Source of the DNA: an uncultured Kordiimonas sp. | GTDB lineage: Bacteria > Pseudomonadota > Alphaproteobacteria > Sphingomonadales > Kordiimonadaceae | Direction of reading: 5' to 3' | Assembly: GCA_947492375.1 (NCBI GenBank) | Contig: CANLMI010000001.1 | Location: forward strand, 930,001-994,000 | Length of the DNA stretch: 64,000 nt | The notes under the pieces: generated by a model | What the model was told of the DNA's origin: nothing | The model's input: the letters and a program-made list of their open reading frames with translations, nothing else | Databases searched by the model: none | Made by a program: the position numbers and the translations under genes | Shown here: in pieces, positions 20,079-31,243 of the stretch | Position numbering within the stretch: the first letter of the stretch is position 1 | How the letters are laid out: each line of letters starts with the position of its first letter

Positions 20079-20852
20079 TTATTGGTTACGGTCAAATATG
20101 AGCTTTAGACCTAAAAGCGTTAATTCACCGGAAACATGATCGATTGCCTCAGTGTGCTCTGCAAAAATAGGCGCAAGGCCACCTGTCGCCAGCACCTTCA
20201 TTTTCTGACCGTGCTCTAATTTTAAACGGCGGACCAGACCTTCAATCATACTAACGTAGCCCCAGAAAATACCGTGCTGCATTGCTTCTAATGTTGTTTT
20301 TCCAGTAACACGCGTATCTTTTGGTGCACTAATGGCAATTCTTGGTAGCTTTGCCGCTGCTTGATTAAGCGCCGAAAGTGAAAGGTTGATACCGGGACAA
20401 ATGATACCGCCAAGGTACGCACCGTCCTTGCCTACAATATCAAATGTTGTCGCTGTGCCAAAATCAACAACAGCCATCGGGCCACCGTATATCTCGTCTG
20501 CGGCAACGGCATTAACAAGCCTGTCTGCACCAACCTCTTCCGGGTTATCAACACGAACATCTACACCAAGCTTAACGCCGTCAGTTCCAACAACAATCGG
20601 TGTGCAATTAAAATATTTCTTACACAGCTGGCTAAGCGGCCAAACCACTTGCGGAACAACACTCGCGATAATGGCGCCAGTAATGATACTGATATCCCGG
20701 TCATGCAACGACATAAGGTTGCTAATCCAGACCATATATTCCTCAACAGTGCGTTGATCAGCCGTTGAAATACGCCACTGCTCTGCAATATCATCGCCGT
20801 CAATCAGAGCGAAAACTGTGTTTGTATTGCCAGCATCAATCGTCAACAACAT
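20079..20852 (-). CDS. coaX: Type III pantothenate kinase
   Basis: CoaX phosphorylates pantothenate, the first committed step of coenzyme A synthesis. The 257-residue protein has the N-terminal phosphate loop DAGNTNTVFALIDG (residues 6-19), the GADRLVNAVAA segment and VDFGTATTFD, all typical of the ASKHA fold of this kinase type. It lies 28 bp after birA and 21 bp before rnj. Confidence 0.96.
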   Translation of the reverse strand: MLLTIDAGNTNTVFALIDGDDIAEQWRISTADQRTVEEYMVWISNLMSLHDRDISIITGAIIASVVPQVVWPLSQLCKKYFNCTPIVVGTDGVKLGVDVRVDNPEEVGADRLVNAVAADEIYGGPMAVVDFGTATTFDIVGKDGAYLGGIICPGINLSLSALNQAAAKLPRIAISAPKDTRVTGKTTLEAMQHGIFWGYVSMIEGLVRRLKLEHGQKMKVLATGGLAPIFAEHTEAIDHVSGELTLLGLKLIFDRNQ

Positions 20853-20880
20853 TGAACAAACCCTTCACATTTACGAGGAG

Positions 20881-21678
20881 CTACGAACCAGCCTTAGCAG
20901 GAAATACATCGCCTGCATAAATTTTTACAATACCAGCATCTTCTGTTTGCACTTGAAGACCACCATCCTCAGCAAGCGAAATTGGTGTACCAATGAATGT
21001 TTCAGTTGCCGTACGTATCTCACGCGCTTCACCAAGCCCCCAGCTAACATTTGTCCATTCACGGTATGTACCTTGAGGCATCCTCACATCAAAGGCTTCA
21101 AGCCTCCTATACAAGCTATTCGCCAATGCTTTTATAGCTTCTTGCGGTGCTCTTGTTATGCCATCAAGCTCATCAAATAAAGACGTGGCAGAAAATGCTG
21201 CATCACTAGGATAATGCATTAAATTCACGCCAATACCAATCACAACATAGTCAAGTCTACCAGCGGCCTTAGCGCTACTTTCGATCAAAATACCAGACGC
21301 TTTTTTATTCGAGAGTAAAACATCATTTGGCCATTTACATCGCACGTTATTCGCCTGAACACCAAGGTCGATAAACATATCCCGAACAGCAAGCGCCGTC
21401 ATAAACGGGAGCGGCGCCAAATCAGCCAATCTAAGCGATGGTTTCCATAGCAAACTGCAATATAGATTGCCGGTATTCGAGGTCCAGACACGGCCGCGCC
21501 GCCCTTTACCCGCGCTTTGCTTACCAGCAATAACCCAAACGGCTTTCTCAAACGGTTCCGCACTTGCAATCTGAGCCGCGACAGCATTGGTACTATCGCA
21601 CTCATCATAAAAACGAGCCCTGATACCATTCGGCATCAGGGCTGTCCAATCTTCGTATGCTTGTATGTTGTCTGTCAC
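20881..21678 (-). CDS. birA: Biotin--[acetyl-CoA-carboxylase] ligase
   Basis: This enzyme attaches biotin to carrier proteins via biotinyl-AMP. The 265-residue protein has the catalytic segment GKQSAGKGRRGRVW, then KWPNDVLLSNKKASGILIE. It lacks the N-terminal winged helix of E. coli BirA, so it is a mono-functional ligase and not a repressor. The start is GTG at 21678, right after the nuoN stop (TAA-A-GTG), so translation is probably coupled. Confidence 0.94.
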   Translation of the reverse strand: MTDNIQAYEDWTALMPNGIRARFYDECDSTNAVAAQIASAEPFEKAVWVIAGKQSAGKGRRGRVWTSNTGNLYCSLLWKPSLRLADLAPLPFMTALAVRDMFIDLGVQANNVRCKWPNDVLLSNKKASGILIESSAKAAGRLDYVVIGIGVNLMHYPSDAAFSATSLFDELDGITRAPQEAIKALANSLYRRLEAFDVRMPQGTYREWTNVSWGLGEAREIRTATETFIGTPISLAEDGGLQVQTEDAGIVKIYAGDVFPAKAGS

Positions 21679-21679
21679 T

Positions 21680-23131
21680 TTAGAATATTAACGAACTTGC
21701 GCCCCATGCCGCAGCAGCCGTTAATGGTGCAATCAACAAATACCCAACTGGTGAATTCAATATCGCACTGACACCGATAACAGCAGACAGACTTCGTGAC
21801 CCAACAGGTTCAAACGCATCCACTGGTTCGTTAAAGAACATGATCTTGATAATATTCAGATAATAGAACGCCCCAACAACACTTGTTACCACACCAACAA
21901 CAGCAAGTGGGATCAAGCCAGCATCAACAGCCGCGAGGAATACATACCATTTACCGAGGAACCCAGCGAGAAGCGGAATACCAGCAAGCGAGAACATGAA
22001 AGTCGCAATAGCAATCGCCATCGGAAGGTTATTACGCGAAAGACCAGAAAGGTCTTCGATATCTTCAACCATACCATCAGCGCGGCGCATAGTAAGAATT
22101 GCAGCGAATGACCCAAGCGTCATTGTTAGGTAAATCGCAAGATAAATCAAAAGCGCTTCGATACCTTTTTCAGTGCCGGCAGCTAATCCCATCAGGCCAT
22201 ACCCAATATGACCAATAGAAGAATAGGCCATCAACCGCTTGATGTTTTTCTGAACAAGCGCAAGCAAAGCCCCTGCAATCATAGAAGCGAGCGAGATAAA
22301 GATCACAACTTGCTGCCATTCATGCTGCATTTCAGGAAATGCACTGATCATCACGCGAATAAAGAGGCCAAAGGCCGCTACCTTAGGAGCTGCGGCAAAA
22401 AAGGCCGTTACTGGTGTTGGAGAGCCTTCATAAACATCCGGCGTCCACATGTGGAATGGAACCGCTGATACCTTAAAGGCAAAACCGGAAATCATAAATA
22501 CCATACCAATAATAACACCGAGTGATGCATCTGCACCGCCCTTAAGCGTCTCAGCAAGAACATCAAAGTTCACGCTACCAGAGAAGCCGTAAATCAGTGA
22601 AATACCGTAAAGCAGCATACCGGAACTTAAAGCACCAAGTACGAAATATTTCAGACCAGCTTCGGTAGAACGTGTACGGTCGCGGTTCATTGCGGCTAAC
22701 ACATAAAGCGCCAAACTTTGTAGCTCCAACCCCATGTATAATGAAAGCAGGCTATTCGCCGATACCATCAACATCATACCAAGCGTCGCAAGAAGAATCA
22801 GAATTGGATACTCGAACTTTGCGATCTCATGGTCTTTCAAATAGTCACTTGAAATTAGCATGGCGATGCCAGAACCAATCAAAATCAATACCTTGGTAAA
22901 GATCGCAAAACTATCTGAAACAAACATATCATTGAATGTCAGCTGACGTTCGAAGCCAACTTGGTTCAAAAGAACAAAACCCGTGATCACAAGTAATGCT
23001 ATTGAAAGCATCGTTACTTGCGAAAAGCTTTTATTACCACGAAATACCCCAAACATAAGAAGGATCATCGAACCAATCGCCAGTGTCAGTTCTGGCAGTA
23101 CGGGAACAAGATTTGGAAGTTGTCCGGTCAT
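21680..23131 (-). CDS. nuoN: NADH-quinone oxidoreductase subunit N
   Basis: NuoN is one of three antiporter-like proton-pumping subunits in the Complex I membrane arm. The 483-residue protein has about 14 membrane helices. The proton-antiporter core is recognisable in VSAVPFHMWTPDVYEGSPTP and the VQKNIKRLMAYSSIGHIGY segment, which holds the conserved lysine. It ends the nuo series and is followed at once by birA. Confidence 0.97.
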   Translation of the reverse strand: MTGQLPNLVPVLPELTLAIGSMILLMFGVFRGNKSFSQVTMLSIALLVITGFVLLNQVGFERQLTFNDMFVSDSFAIFTKVLILIGSGIAMLISSDYLKDHEIAKFEYPILILLATLGMMLMVSANSLLSLYMGLELQSLALYVLAAMNRDRTRSTEAGLKYFVLGALSSGMLLYGISLIYGFSGSVNFDVLAETLKGGADASLGVIIGMVFMISGFAFKVSAVPFHMWTPDVYEGSPTPVTAFFAAAPKVAAFGLFIRVMISAFPEMQHEWQQVVIFISLASMIAGALLALVQKNIKRLMAYSSIGHIGYGLMGLAAGTEKGIEALLIYLAIYLTMTLGSFAAILTMRRADGMVEDIEDLSGLSRNNLPMAIAIATFMFSLAGIPLLAGFLGKWYVFLAAVDAGLIPLAVVGVVTSVVGAFYYLNIIKIMFFNEPVDAFEPVGSRSLSAVIGVSAILNSPVGYLLIAPLTAAAAWGASSLIF

Positions 23132-23144
23132 CGGATTCTCACTC

Positions 23145-24677
23145 CTAATGAGATGCCTGAGAAGCAGCAGTGGTGTTCACCTGCTCCTCGGCAACAATGG
23201 GGAAGTTTTTATCAATAAGGTTTGCAACAGATGCATGGATTGGCTCCAGGAAACTGTTTGGATACACACCCATCCAGATCACAACAGCAATCAATGGTGC
23301 AAAAATAACCTTTTCACGTAGGTTCAGGTCAGGCATTGCTTTAACGTCGTCTTTAGTGAGTTCGCCAAACAGTAAACGCCATACAAGATAAAGCATGTAA
23401 GCCGCACCTAATATAACACCGAAGGCTGCACCAAACGCGACCCAGCTATTATATGTAAACGCGCCGTTAAGAACGATAAATTCACCGACAAAACCACTTG
23501 TACCCGGTAGACCAATTGATGCCATCGAGAAGAAAACAAAGGTAACTGCATAGAGCTTCATATTGTTCGCAAGGCCGCCGTAACGCTTAATTTCACGCGT
23601 ATGTAAGCGATCATAGATCACACCTACTCCGAGGAACAAGGCGCCAGATACAACACCGTGGCTCAGCATTTGGAAGATCGACCCTTCGATACCGTTTGTG
23701 TTCAACACAAAAATACCAATCGTTACAAAGCCCATGTGCGCGACAGATGAATAAGCAATCAGCTTTTTAATGTCTTCCTGCACAAGCGCCACGAGCGAAG
23801 TATAGATCACTGCAATGATCGATAGGGCGAGAACCAACCAGGCAAATTCCTGTGTCGCCTCGGGGAACATCGGTAAACTAAAACGAAGGAAACCATAGCC
23901 GCCCATTTTCAACAACACACCAGCAAGGATCACAGAACCTGCCGTTGGTGCCTGAACGTGTGCGTCAGGTAGCCATGTATGAACAGGCCACATCGGCATC
24001 TTAACCGCAAATGAGGCAAAGAAAGCAAACCACAACCAGGTTTGAACATTCGGATCAAATCCATGCTCCATAAGCGCTGGGATGTCTGTCGTGCCAGCTT
24101 CGATAAACATATAAAGCACAGCAATAAGCATGAAAACAGAACCAAGGAGCGTATATAGGAAGAATTTAAAGCTCGCGTAAATCCGGTTCACACCACCCCA
24201 CACACCAATGATTAAATACATTGGGATAAGGCCGCCCTCAAAAAAGACATAGAAAAGGAAGATATCAAGCGCAGAGAAAACACCAATCATCAGCGTTTCC
24301 AACACGAGGAACGCGATCATATATTCCTTAACGCGCGTTTCAACAGCTTCCCAGCTCGACAAGATCACAATCGGCATCAAGAAAGCCGTCAGAATAATGA
24401 AAAGAACCGAAATGCCATCCACGCCAATGTAATAGCTGATGCTATCACCAATCCATTTGTATTTTTCAACAAACTGAAACTCGGCAGTTGAGTTATCAAA
24501 CCCTGCCCAGAGGAACATGCTAAGGATAAATGTAACAACAGTTGTCAAAAGCGCAACCTGGCGAATATTGCGTTTTTCAACATCCTTGTCAGGATTACGG
24601 ATCATCAGGATGAACAAGGCGCCAACAAGTGGTGCAAGCATCATGAGGGAAAGTAGATAGTTATCTAAGAATTCCAT
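23145..24677 (-). CDS. nuoM: NADH-quinone oxidoreductase subunit M
   Basis: NuoM is the middle antiporter-like subunit of the membrane arm. The 510-residue protein has the family segments VKMPMWPVHTWLPDAHVQAP and VQEDIKKLIAYSSVAHMGF. Its hydrophilic C-terminal tail is about 30 residues. It is 13 bp upstream of nuoN. Confidence 0.97.
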   Translation of the reverse strand: MEFLDNYLLSLMMLAPLVGALFILMIRNPDKDVEKRNIRQVALLTTVVTFILSMFLWAGFDNSTAEFQFVEKYKWIGDSISYYIGVDGISVLFIILTAFLMPIVILSSWEAVETRVKEYMIAFLVLETLMIGVFSALDIFLFYVFFEGGLIPMYLIIGVWGGVNRIYASFKFFLYTLLGSVFMLIAVLYMFIEAGTTDIPALMEHGFDPNVQTWLWFAFFASFAVKMPMWPVHTWLPDAHVQAPTAGSVILAGVLLKMGGYGFLRFSLPMFPEATQEFAWLVLALSIIAVIYTSLVALVQEDIKKLIAYSSVAHMGFVTIGIFVLNTNGIEGSIFQMLSHGVVSGALFLGVGVIYDRLHTREIKRYGGLANNMKLYAVTFVFFSMASIGLPGTSGFVGEFIVLNGAFTYNSWVAFGAAFGVILGAAYMLYLVWRLLFGELTKDDVKAMPDLNLREKVIFAPLIAVVIWMGVYPNSFLEPIHASVANLIDKNFPIVAEEQVNTTAASQASH

Positions 24678-24695
24678 TGGTCGACTTCCCTACCC

Positions 24696-26645
24696 TTAGT
24701 GCCCGGCAACCTGCGAACCGCCTTGTGACATAAACCATGTCACGGCGATAGCAAGCCCGATAATCATTGCGAATGCATAATGGTAAACATACCCTGACTG
24801 CAATTTCCTTGCACGCGCAGCAATACCTGCCACCAGCGCGGAAATACCATCAGGACCAAAGCCATCGATTGTTTTCTCATCGCCGCGTTTCCAGAGGAAA
24901 CGGCCAAGCCACAAGGATGGTTTGATAATTGCGAAATTGTATAATTCGTCGAAATACCACTTATTAAGCAGGAAGGCATAAAGGCCGTCCCACATCTCTG
25001 CTGTTTTCTTTGGCAGGTCTGTTTTGCGAAGATAAAAGATTGCTGCAATAACAAAACCCAGTACCATCATCACTGTTGGCGCCCACTTGGCTAAGCCATG
25101 AACATGGTGCGCTTCATCCAGAACGTCACCAGCAGATGTAACAATTGCACCGCTCCAGAACGTAAAGCGCTCTTCACCAACGAAGGCTTCATGGAAAAAC
25201 CAACCGGCAAAGACTGCACCAATCGATAACAAAATAAGCGGCACAAGCATCACGATTGGGCTTTCATGCGCATGATCAAATGTATGTTTGTCAGCACGTG
25301 TTTCGCCGTTAAATGTCAGGAATGCGAGCCGCCAGCTGTAAAAGCTCGTCATTAATGCAGCCAGCACGCCCATAATATAGGCGAAACTTGATCCGCCAGC
25401 GTGCGAGGCATATGCAGCCTCAATAATGATATCTTTTGAATAGAAACCCGATAGGAACGGAAACCCTGTTAAAGCAAGCGTACCAACCAACATTGCTGTA
25501 AAGGTGATCGGAATTTTCTTCATCAAACCACCCATTTTACGCATATCCTGCTCGTGATGCATCGCATGGATCACAGAACCCGCTCCAAGGAACAAGAGTG
25601 CCTTAAAGAAAGCGTGCGTAAAGAGGTGGAAGATCGCAGCACCGTATGCCGATACGCCGAGCGCAAAGAACATATATCCAAGCTGCGAGCATGTTGAATA
25701 AGCAATAACCCGCTTGATATCATTTTGTACAAGCCCAACAGTCGCGGCAAAAAATGCAGTAGCCGCACCAACAACAGTCACAACCGTCAAAGCATCCGGT
25801 GAATATTCAAACACTGGGCTAAAGCGCGCCACAAGGAAAACACCTGCCGTTACCATCGTCGCAGCATGGATAAGCGCTGACACAGGCGTCGGCCCTTCCA
25901 TCGCGTCAGGCAACCAAGTGTGAAGCCCAAGCTGGGCTGATTTACCCATTGCTCCAACAAAAAGAAGCAGGCTGATCACTGTAATCGCGTGATAATCATG
26001 GCCGAGGAAGCTAATTGTTGCATCCTTGTATGTTTCAACATTCGCGAAAATATCATCGAACACCGCAGTACCGAAAACCACAAAGGCCGCGAAAATACCG
26101 AGGGAGAAACCAAAATCACCTACACGGTTAACAACAAACGCTTTAATAGCTGCTGCGTTCGCGCTTGGCTTCTTGAACCAGAAACCGATCAACAGATATG
26201 ACGCAAGCCCCACGCCTTCCCAACCAAAGAACATTTGGACGAGGTTATCTGAGGTGACCAACATCAACATCGCAAAAGTAAAGAGCGACAAGTAAGCAAA
26301 GAAGCGCGGTTTGTGCGGGTCGTCAGCCATATAGCCCATTGAATACCAATGCACGAGCGCAGACACAGAATTCACAACAACGAGCATCACAACCGTAAGC
26401 GTGTCAATCTTGAGCGCCCAGTTAAATTCTAATGTACCCGATTTAACCCACTCAAGAACTGTGACAGTGTTAACTGCATTATGCAGCATCGCAACTTCGA
26501 TAAACACATACCAAGACATAACAGCCGATGCGCTTACCAAAATAGCAGTCACAAGCTGCGAAGCACGATCACCAATTTGGCGACCACCGATGCCCGCAAT
26601 TAAAAAGCCGATAAGCGGCAAGAAGACGATAGCTTTATAGATCAT
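24696..26645 (-). CDS. nuoL: NADH-quinone oxidoreductase subunit L
   Basis: NuoL is the distal antiporter-like subunit. The 649-residue protein includes the conserved [20 protein letters not shown] and [20 protein letters not shown] segments. The extra C-terminal region forms the lateral helix that runs along the membrane arm. The length is at the expected size. It sits between nuoK and nuoM. Confidence 0.97.
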   Translation of the reverse strand: MIYKAIVFLPLIGFLIAGIGGRQIGDRASQLVTAILVSASAVMSWYVFIEVAMLHNAVNTVTVLEWVKSGTLEFNWALKIDTLTVVMLVVVNSVSALVHWYSMGYMADDPHKPRFFAYLSLFTFAMLMLVTSDNLVQMFFGWEGVGLASYLLIGFWFKKPSANAAAIKAFVVNRVGDFGFSLGIFAAFVVFGTAVFDDIFANVETYKDATISFLGHDYHAITVISLLLFVGAMGKSAQLGLHTWLPDAMEGPTPVSALIHAATMVTAGVFLVARFSPVFEYSPDALTVVTVVGAATAFFAATVGLVQNDIKRVIAYSTCSQLGYMFFALGVSAYGAAIFHLFTHAFFKALLFLGAGSVIHAMHHEQDMRKMGGLMKKIPITFTAMLVGTLALTGFPFLSGFYSKDIIIEAAYASHAGGSSFAYIMGVLAALMTSFYSWRLAFLTFNGETRADKHTFDHAHESPIVMLVPLILLSIGAVFAGWFFHEAFVGEERFTFWSGAIVTSAGDVLDEAHHVHGLAKWAPTVMMVLGFVIAAIFYLRKTDLPKKTAEMWDGLYAFLLNKWYFDELYNFAIIKPSLWLGRFLWKRGDEKTIDGFGPDGISALVAGIAARARKLQSGYVYHYAFAMIIGLAIAVTWFMSQGGSQVAGH

Positions 26646-26657
26646 TTTTTTACGTCC

Positions 26658-26966
26658 CTAGCCTTTCATCTGGTTAATGTCTTCGACAGCAATTGTGCCG
26701 CGTTTACGGAAATATATAACCAGTATCGCAAGGCCAATTGCCGCCTCTGCCGCCGCAACGGTCAGAACGAACATGGCAAATACCTGCCCCACAAGATCAT
26801 TCAGATGGGTCGAGAAAGCGACCAAGTTAATATTAACTGCAAGAAGCATCAGCTCCACAGACATCAAAATAATAATGACGTTCTTCCGGTTAAGGAAGAT
26901 ACCGAAAATCCCAAATACAAACAGGATTGCAGCAACCGTCAGATAATGCCCTAGCCCTATATCCAT
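26658..26966 (-). CDS. nuoK: NADH-quinone oxidoreductase subunit K
   Basis: NuoK is a three-helix membrane-arm subunit with two buried glutamates ([16 protein letters not shown] and AEAAIGLAI). I chose the ATG at 26966 ([11 protein letters not shown]): the AAGGA ribosome site is 9 bases upstream. The ATG at 26975 would lie only 1 base behind it. The protein is 102 residues, which is standard. Confidence 0.96.
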   Translation of the reverse strand: MDIGLGHYLTVAAILFVFGIFGIFLNRKNVIIILMSVELMLLAVNINLVAFSTHLNDLVGQVFAMFVLTVAAAEAAIGLAILVIYFRKRGTIAVEDINQMKG

Positions 26967-26978
26967 GGCATCCATTCC

Positions 26979-27614
26979 TTACCGTTGTTTGGAGGGGATT
27001 GAAACACCCTCGCCTTTTTCAACATCAACAAGCTCGAACGCTTCCTCAGGACGGCGTGCAACCTGCTTCGCAATATTCTGACGACGTACACCAGGGCGTG
27101 TGCGCAGTGTCAACACAATCGCACCGATCATTGCCACCAAAAGCACAAGGCCAGCCACCTGGAAGGCATAGATATAATCTGTATAAATAATTGCGCCCAA
27201 AGCTTCAATATTGCTAACGCCGTTACTCGCTGCAACAGGCGACGCCGCGTTACTTGCCACATCTGGGCCAAATTGCCACGCCGCACCGATCGTTATCAGT
27301 TCAACTGCAAGGATCAATCCGATCAGCGCACCAATCGGCAAATACTGAAGAAACCCTTGTCTTAGCTCGGTGAAATTGATGTCGAGCATCATCACCACAA
27401 AGAGGAACAGAACCGCAACCGCGCCCACATATACGATGATCAAAAGCATCGCGAGAAACTCAGCGCCCATCAGGACGAAAAGCCCCGCCGCGCTAAAGAA
27501 TGCAAGGATCAACCACAATACGGAATGAACCGGATTGCGCGCTGATATTACCAACAGGCCCGATGCCACGGTAATACTTGCAAAAAGCCAAAATGCCAAA
27601 GCAGGAAGTGCCAT
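26979..27614 (-). CDS. nuoJ: NADH-quinone oxidoreductase subunit J
   Basis: NuoJ is a five-helix membrane-arm subunit, here 211 residues. The segment AEFLAMLLIIVYVGAVAVLFLFVVMML is highly characteristic (the pi-bulge helix TM3). A polar C-terminal tail of about 40 residues follows. It lies between nuoI and nuoK with short gaps. Confidence 0.96.
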   Translation of the reverse strand: MALPALAFWLFASITVASGLLVISARNPVHSVLWLILAFFSAAGLFVLMGAEFLAMLLIIVYVGAVAVLFLFVVMMLDINFTELRQGFLQYLPIGALIGLILAVELITIGAAWQFGPDVASNAASPVAASNGVSNIEALGAIIYTDYIYAFQVAGLVLLVAMIGAIVLTLRTRPGVRRQNIAKQVARRPEEAFELVDVEKGEGVSIPSKQR

Positions 27615-27635
27615 TATTCTTTTCTCACCCCACCC

Positions 27636-28124
27636 TTATCTGTACGGCGCGTCGATGGCCAAATTGGCCGCAATCTCGCGCTCCCAGCGCTCACCATTGG
27701 CAAGCAACTTTTCTTTGTTATACATTAATTCTTCGCGTGTTTCGGTTGCGAACTCAAAGTTCGGCCCTTCAACAATTGCATCAACAGGGCATGCCTCCTG
27801 GCAAAAACCACAGTAAATACATTTTGTCATATCGATATCATAGCGCGTTGTCCGGCGTGAGCCATCTTCGCGGGGTTCTGCCTCAATCGTAATCGCTTGC
27901 GCTGGGCAAATCGCCTCACAAAGCTTACAGGCGATACAACGCTCTTCACCGTTCGGATAGCGACGAAGCACATGCTCGCCGCGAAAGCGCGGGCTAAGCG
28001 GCCCTTTTTCGTATGGATAGTTGATCGTTGCCTTTGGTCTGAAGAAATATTTGATCGACAACCAAAAGGCCGCGAGGAATTCCTTCAAAATCAGACTTTT
28101 AGCAGCTTGTGCAATAGCAGTCAT
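27636..28124 (-). CDS. nuoI: NADH-quinone oxidoreductase subunit I
   Basis: NuoI carries the two [4Fe-4S] clusters N6a and N6b that pass electrons to NuoB. Both ferredoxin motifs are intact: [12 protein letters not shown] and [13 protein letters not shown] chose the ATG at 28124, which follows AGGTGAT by 6 bases. A GTG three codons upstream (28133) overlaps that ribosome site. The protein is 162 residues. Confidence 0.97.
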   Translation of the reverse strand: MTAIAQAAKSLILKEFLAAFWLSIKYFFRPKATINYPYEKGPLSPRFRGEHVLRRYPNGEERCIACKLCEAICPAQAITIEAEPREDGSRRTTRYDIDMTKCIYCGFCQEACPVDAIVEGPNFEFATETREELMYNKEKLLANGERWEREIAANLAIDAPYR

Positions 28125-28143
28125 AATAATCACCTACCCTCTA

Positions 28144-29175
28144 TTATTTGGGTATCAAATCGCCGTACACCCAAACACCGGCATACACGATTACTAAGAA
28201 TAAGGAGATCGGGAGGAATACCTTCCAGCCCAAACGCATCAACTGGTCATAGCGGTAGCGCGGTACAAATGCCTTCACCATCGAAATTGTCCAGAAGAAG
28301 AAGCCTGTTTTAATGATCAACCATAACCACCCAGGGATAAAGCTATCTCCCGGGATTGGAGACATCCATCCACCGAAGAACAAGATTGCCATCAACGCAG
28401 ACATCAACAAAATATTTGCATACTCACCGAGGAAGAAAAGCGCGAACGCCATCGAGCTATATTCAACCTGATAGCCCGCCACAAGCTCTGCTTCCGCTTC
28501 AGGAAGGTCAAACGGTGGACGGTTCGTCTCCGCAAGTGCCGAAATGTAAAAAATTACAAAAAGCGGCAGGAACATAATGAAGTGCCAGTTGAATATTGAA
28601 CCGCTCTGCGCCTCGACAATATCAGTCATATTCAAGGAGCCAACGTTCAAAAGAACCGTTACGATCACAAAACCGATTGATACTTCGTAGGAAACCATCT
28701 GCGCAGCAGAACGAAGACCACCAAGGAACGCATAGCGGCTGTTTGATGCCCAACCCGACATGATAATACCGTATACACCCAAGGACGAAATCGCGAGGAT
28801 ATACAGGATACCGACATTCAGGTCAGCAATCGCGAGATGCGGACCGAACGGCACAACAGCCCATGTAATAAGCGCAAGCGTAAAGGTCAGCATTGGCGCG
28901 ATAATAAAGATACCTTTATTAGCGCCCGCAGGAACGATCGTTTCCTTAAGAAAAAGCTTCAGACCATCGGCAAATGATTGCAAGAGGCCAAAAGGACCAA
29001 CCACGTTCGGACCACGGCGCATCTGAACCGCCGCCCAGATTTTCCGATCAAAATAAACCGCAAATGCAACACCGATCAAAAGCGGCAGCACAATCGCGAA
29101 AATAGAGGCAATGATAGCGAGGAAATACAGAAATTCACCTTCACCGCCAAATAGCGTGTAGAGAGCCTCAACCAT
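28144..29175 (-). CDS. nuoH: NADH-quinone oxidoreductase subunit H
   Basis: NuoH forms much of the quinone-binding site at the arm junction. The protein has 343 residues and eight helices, with [14 protein letters not shown] and [21 protein letters not shown] as hallmarks. I chose 29175 ([11 protein letters not shown]). The frame could be read upstream to 29253, but those residues overlap nuoG and have no family match. It overlaps the nuoG stop by 8 bp. Confidence 0.96.
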   Translation of the reverse strand: MVEALYTLFGGEGEFLYFLAIIASIFAIVLPLLIGVAFAVYFDRKIWAAVQMRRGPNVVGPFGLLQSFADGLKLFLKETIVPAGANKGIFIIAPMLTFTLALITWAVVPFGPHLAIADLNVGILYILAISSLGVYGIIMSGWASNSRYAFLGGLRSAAQMVSYEVSIGFVIVTVLLNVGSLNMTDIVEAQSGSIFNWHFIMFLPLFVIFYISALAETNRPPFDLPEAEAELVAGYQVEYSSMAFALFFLGEYANILLMSALMAILFFGGWMSPIPGDSFIPGWLWLIIKTGFFFWTISMVKAFVPRYRYDQLMRLGWKVFLPISLFLVIVYAGVWVYGDLIPK

Positions 29176-31222
29176 TGGTTCCCGTTGCCTCCTCAAATCC
29201 TTCGCCGCTGCGGGCTTCGATGCAGTCAGCCATAATATCTGACGTCCGTGCAATCGGGTTTGTTAAATAGAAGTTTGAAATTGCGTTTGTAATTTCACCA
29301 GCTTCGATATCGCCCTTAGTACCAAAATCACCCCACTCGGCGTCTGGCACTTCGTCAATCGCAGTGATATGCGGCACGGCTTCAACAAGCTTGAGGCGAA
29401 GTTGCCCAAGATTATCGTATAAAAGCGTGGTGCCAAGCACATCCGAAAGTGCGCGAAAGATTGTCCAGTCCTCGCGCGCGTCACCCGGCGCAAAAACAGC
29501 CTTCGCTGTCATCTGAACACGGCCTTCAGTGCTGATATAAGTACCAGATTTCTCGGTGTAAGCAGCAGCAGGCAAGATAACATCGGCGTTCTTAACGCCC
29601 TCATCACCGTGCGTGCCAACATAGACAGTAAAAGTATCTTTAAAGCATGACGTATCTAATTCGTCGGCGCCGAGCAAGAATACAGCCTTTATTTTACCGC
29701 CTTCAGCGTCAGACGTGATTGCATTAATCCCGCCTTCGCTTACAAGGCTAAGGTCAAGCGCACCGACGCGGCTTGCTGCTGTATGCAGAACATTAAAGCC
29801 GTTCCAGCCGTCTTTAATGCAATATTTATCGGCAATATCACGCGCCATTTTAAGGACGGCAGCACCATCTTTACCTTGAAGTGCGCCCTGCCCCACAAGG
29901 ATCATAGGCTTTTCAGCAGCTTTGAGCGCTTTTGAAATCTCATGACGACCACCGGTGATTTTGGAAATCAAGCTCGCGTCATTACCATATTCCTGAACCG
30001 GGTACGTAAGATCAACGGCTTCACCGATATTTGCAACCTTAAGGCCAAGATGGCGAACTGACTTGCGAATACGCGTATTCACAAGCGGCGCCTCTGCACG
30101 CGGGTTCGTTCCAATCATCAACAAATAATCAGCGTCTTCGATACCAGCAATAGAACTGTTCATCAAATAACCCGCGCGAACTGATGCATCGAGTGCAGCG
30201 CCGTCCTGCCGGCTTTCAATTCGGTTTGAACCAAGATTACCAAGCAAATCTTTCATAGCGTACATGGCTTCCATATCAGCCAAGTCACCAACCACACCAG
30301 CAATCTCATCACCCTTAACATCTTTAAGGCCTTTTTTGATTGCGTCAAATGCCTCAGCCCAACTTGCTTCCGTGAGCTTGCCGCCCTTGCGAACATATGG
30401 GCGATCCAGACGACGCTTTTTCAGGCCATCATAGACAAAGCGTGTTTTATCAGAAATCCATTCTTCATTCACATCTTCATGCAAGCGCGGCAGTATCCGC
30501 ATAACAGCAGCGCCCCGTGCATCAACGCGAATGTTTGAACCAACAGCATCCATCACATCGATTGATTCTGTGCTTTTCAGTTCCCAACTACGAGCTGTAA
30601 ATGCGTATGGCTTACTGGTCAGTGCACCAACTGGGCAAAGATCAATAACATTTCCTGACATCTCGCTATCAAGCATTCCGTCAAGATATGTTGTTACCTC
30701 AGTGTGTTCACCGCGCCATAAGGAGCCCATATCATCAACACCAGCGACTTCGGTAGAAAACCGAACACAGCGCATACAGTGAATACAACGCGTCATTGTT
30801 GTAGAGATCAGCGGCCCCATATACTTGTCTTCAACGGCGCGCTTATTTTCATCGTAACGGCTATCACCGCCACCAAACGCCATTGACTGGTCCTGCAAAT
30901 CACACTCGCCGCCCTGATCACAAATCGGGCAATCAAGCGGGTGGTTAATTAACAGAAATTCCATCACACCTTCACGTGCTTTTTTAACACGCTCGGTATT
31001 CGTATGGATAACCATCCCATCACCTGCCGGCATCGCGCAGCTTGCAATCGGTTTGGGTGCTTTTTCCATTTCAACAAGGCACATCCGGCAGTTACCAGCG
31101 ATTGAAAGCCGCTCGTGATAACAAAAGCGCGGGATTTCAACCCCAACTTCTTCGCAGGCCTGTAGAACCGTTGTACCCGGATCTACCGTAACTTCCTGAC
31201 CATCAATGGTTAGCGTAGGCAT
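29168..31222 (-). CDS. nuoG: NADH-quinone oxidoreductase subunit G
   Basis: NuoG is the large iron-sulfur subunit of the NADH-dehydrogenase arm. The 684-residue protein has an N-terminal 2Fe-2S domain ([19 protein letters not shown]), the [15 protein letters not shown] [4Fe-4S] segment with its histidine-type ligand region, TRCIHCMRC, and a long molybdopterin-oxidoreductase-like C-terminal domain. The length matches the alphaproteobacterial/mitochondrial 75-kDa type. Confidence 0.97.
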   Translation of the reverse strand: MPTLTIDGQEVTVDPGTTVLQACEEVGVEIPRFCYHERLSIAGNCRMCLVEMEKAPKPIASCAMPAGDGMVIHTNTERVKKAREGVMEFLLINHPLDCPICDQGGECDLQDQSMAFGGGDSRYDENKRAVEDKYMGPLISTTMTRCIHCMRCVRFSTEVAGVDDMGSLWRGEHTEVTTYLDGMLDSEMSGNVIDLCPVGALTSKPYAFTARSWELKSTESIDVMDAVGSNIRVDARGAAVMRILPRLHEDVNEEWISDKTRFVYDGLKKRRLDRPYVRKGGKLTEASWAEAFDAIKKGLKDVKGDEIAGVVGDLADMEAMYAMKDLLGNLGSNRIESRQDGAALDASVRAGYLMNSSIAGIEDADYLLMIGTNPRAEAPLVNTRIRKSVRHLGLKVANIGEAVDLTYPVQEYGNDASLISKITGGRHEISKALKAAEKPMILVGQGALQGKDGAAVLKMARDIADKYCIKDGWNGFNVLHTAASRVGALDLSLVSEGGINAITSDAEGGKIKAVFLLGADELDTSCFKDTFTVYVGTHGDEGVKNADVILPAAAYTEKSGTYISTEGRVQMTAKAVFAPGDAREDWTIFRALSDVLGTTLLYDNLGQLRLKLVEAVPHITAIDEVPDAEWGDFGTKGDIEAGEITNAISNFYLTNPIARTSDIMADCIEARSGEGFEEATGTNG

Positions 31223-31243
31223 ATATTTCTCCTGGCCTCTCGC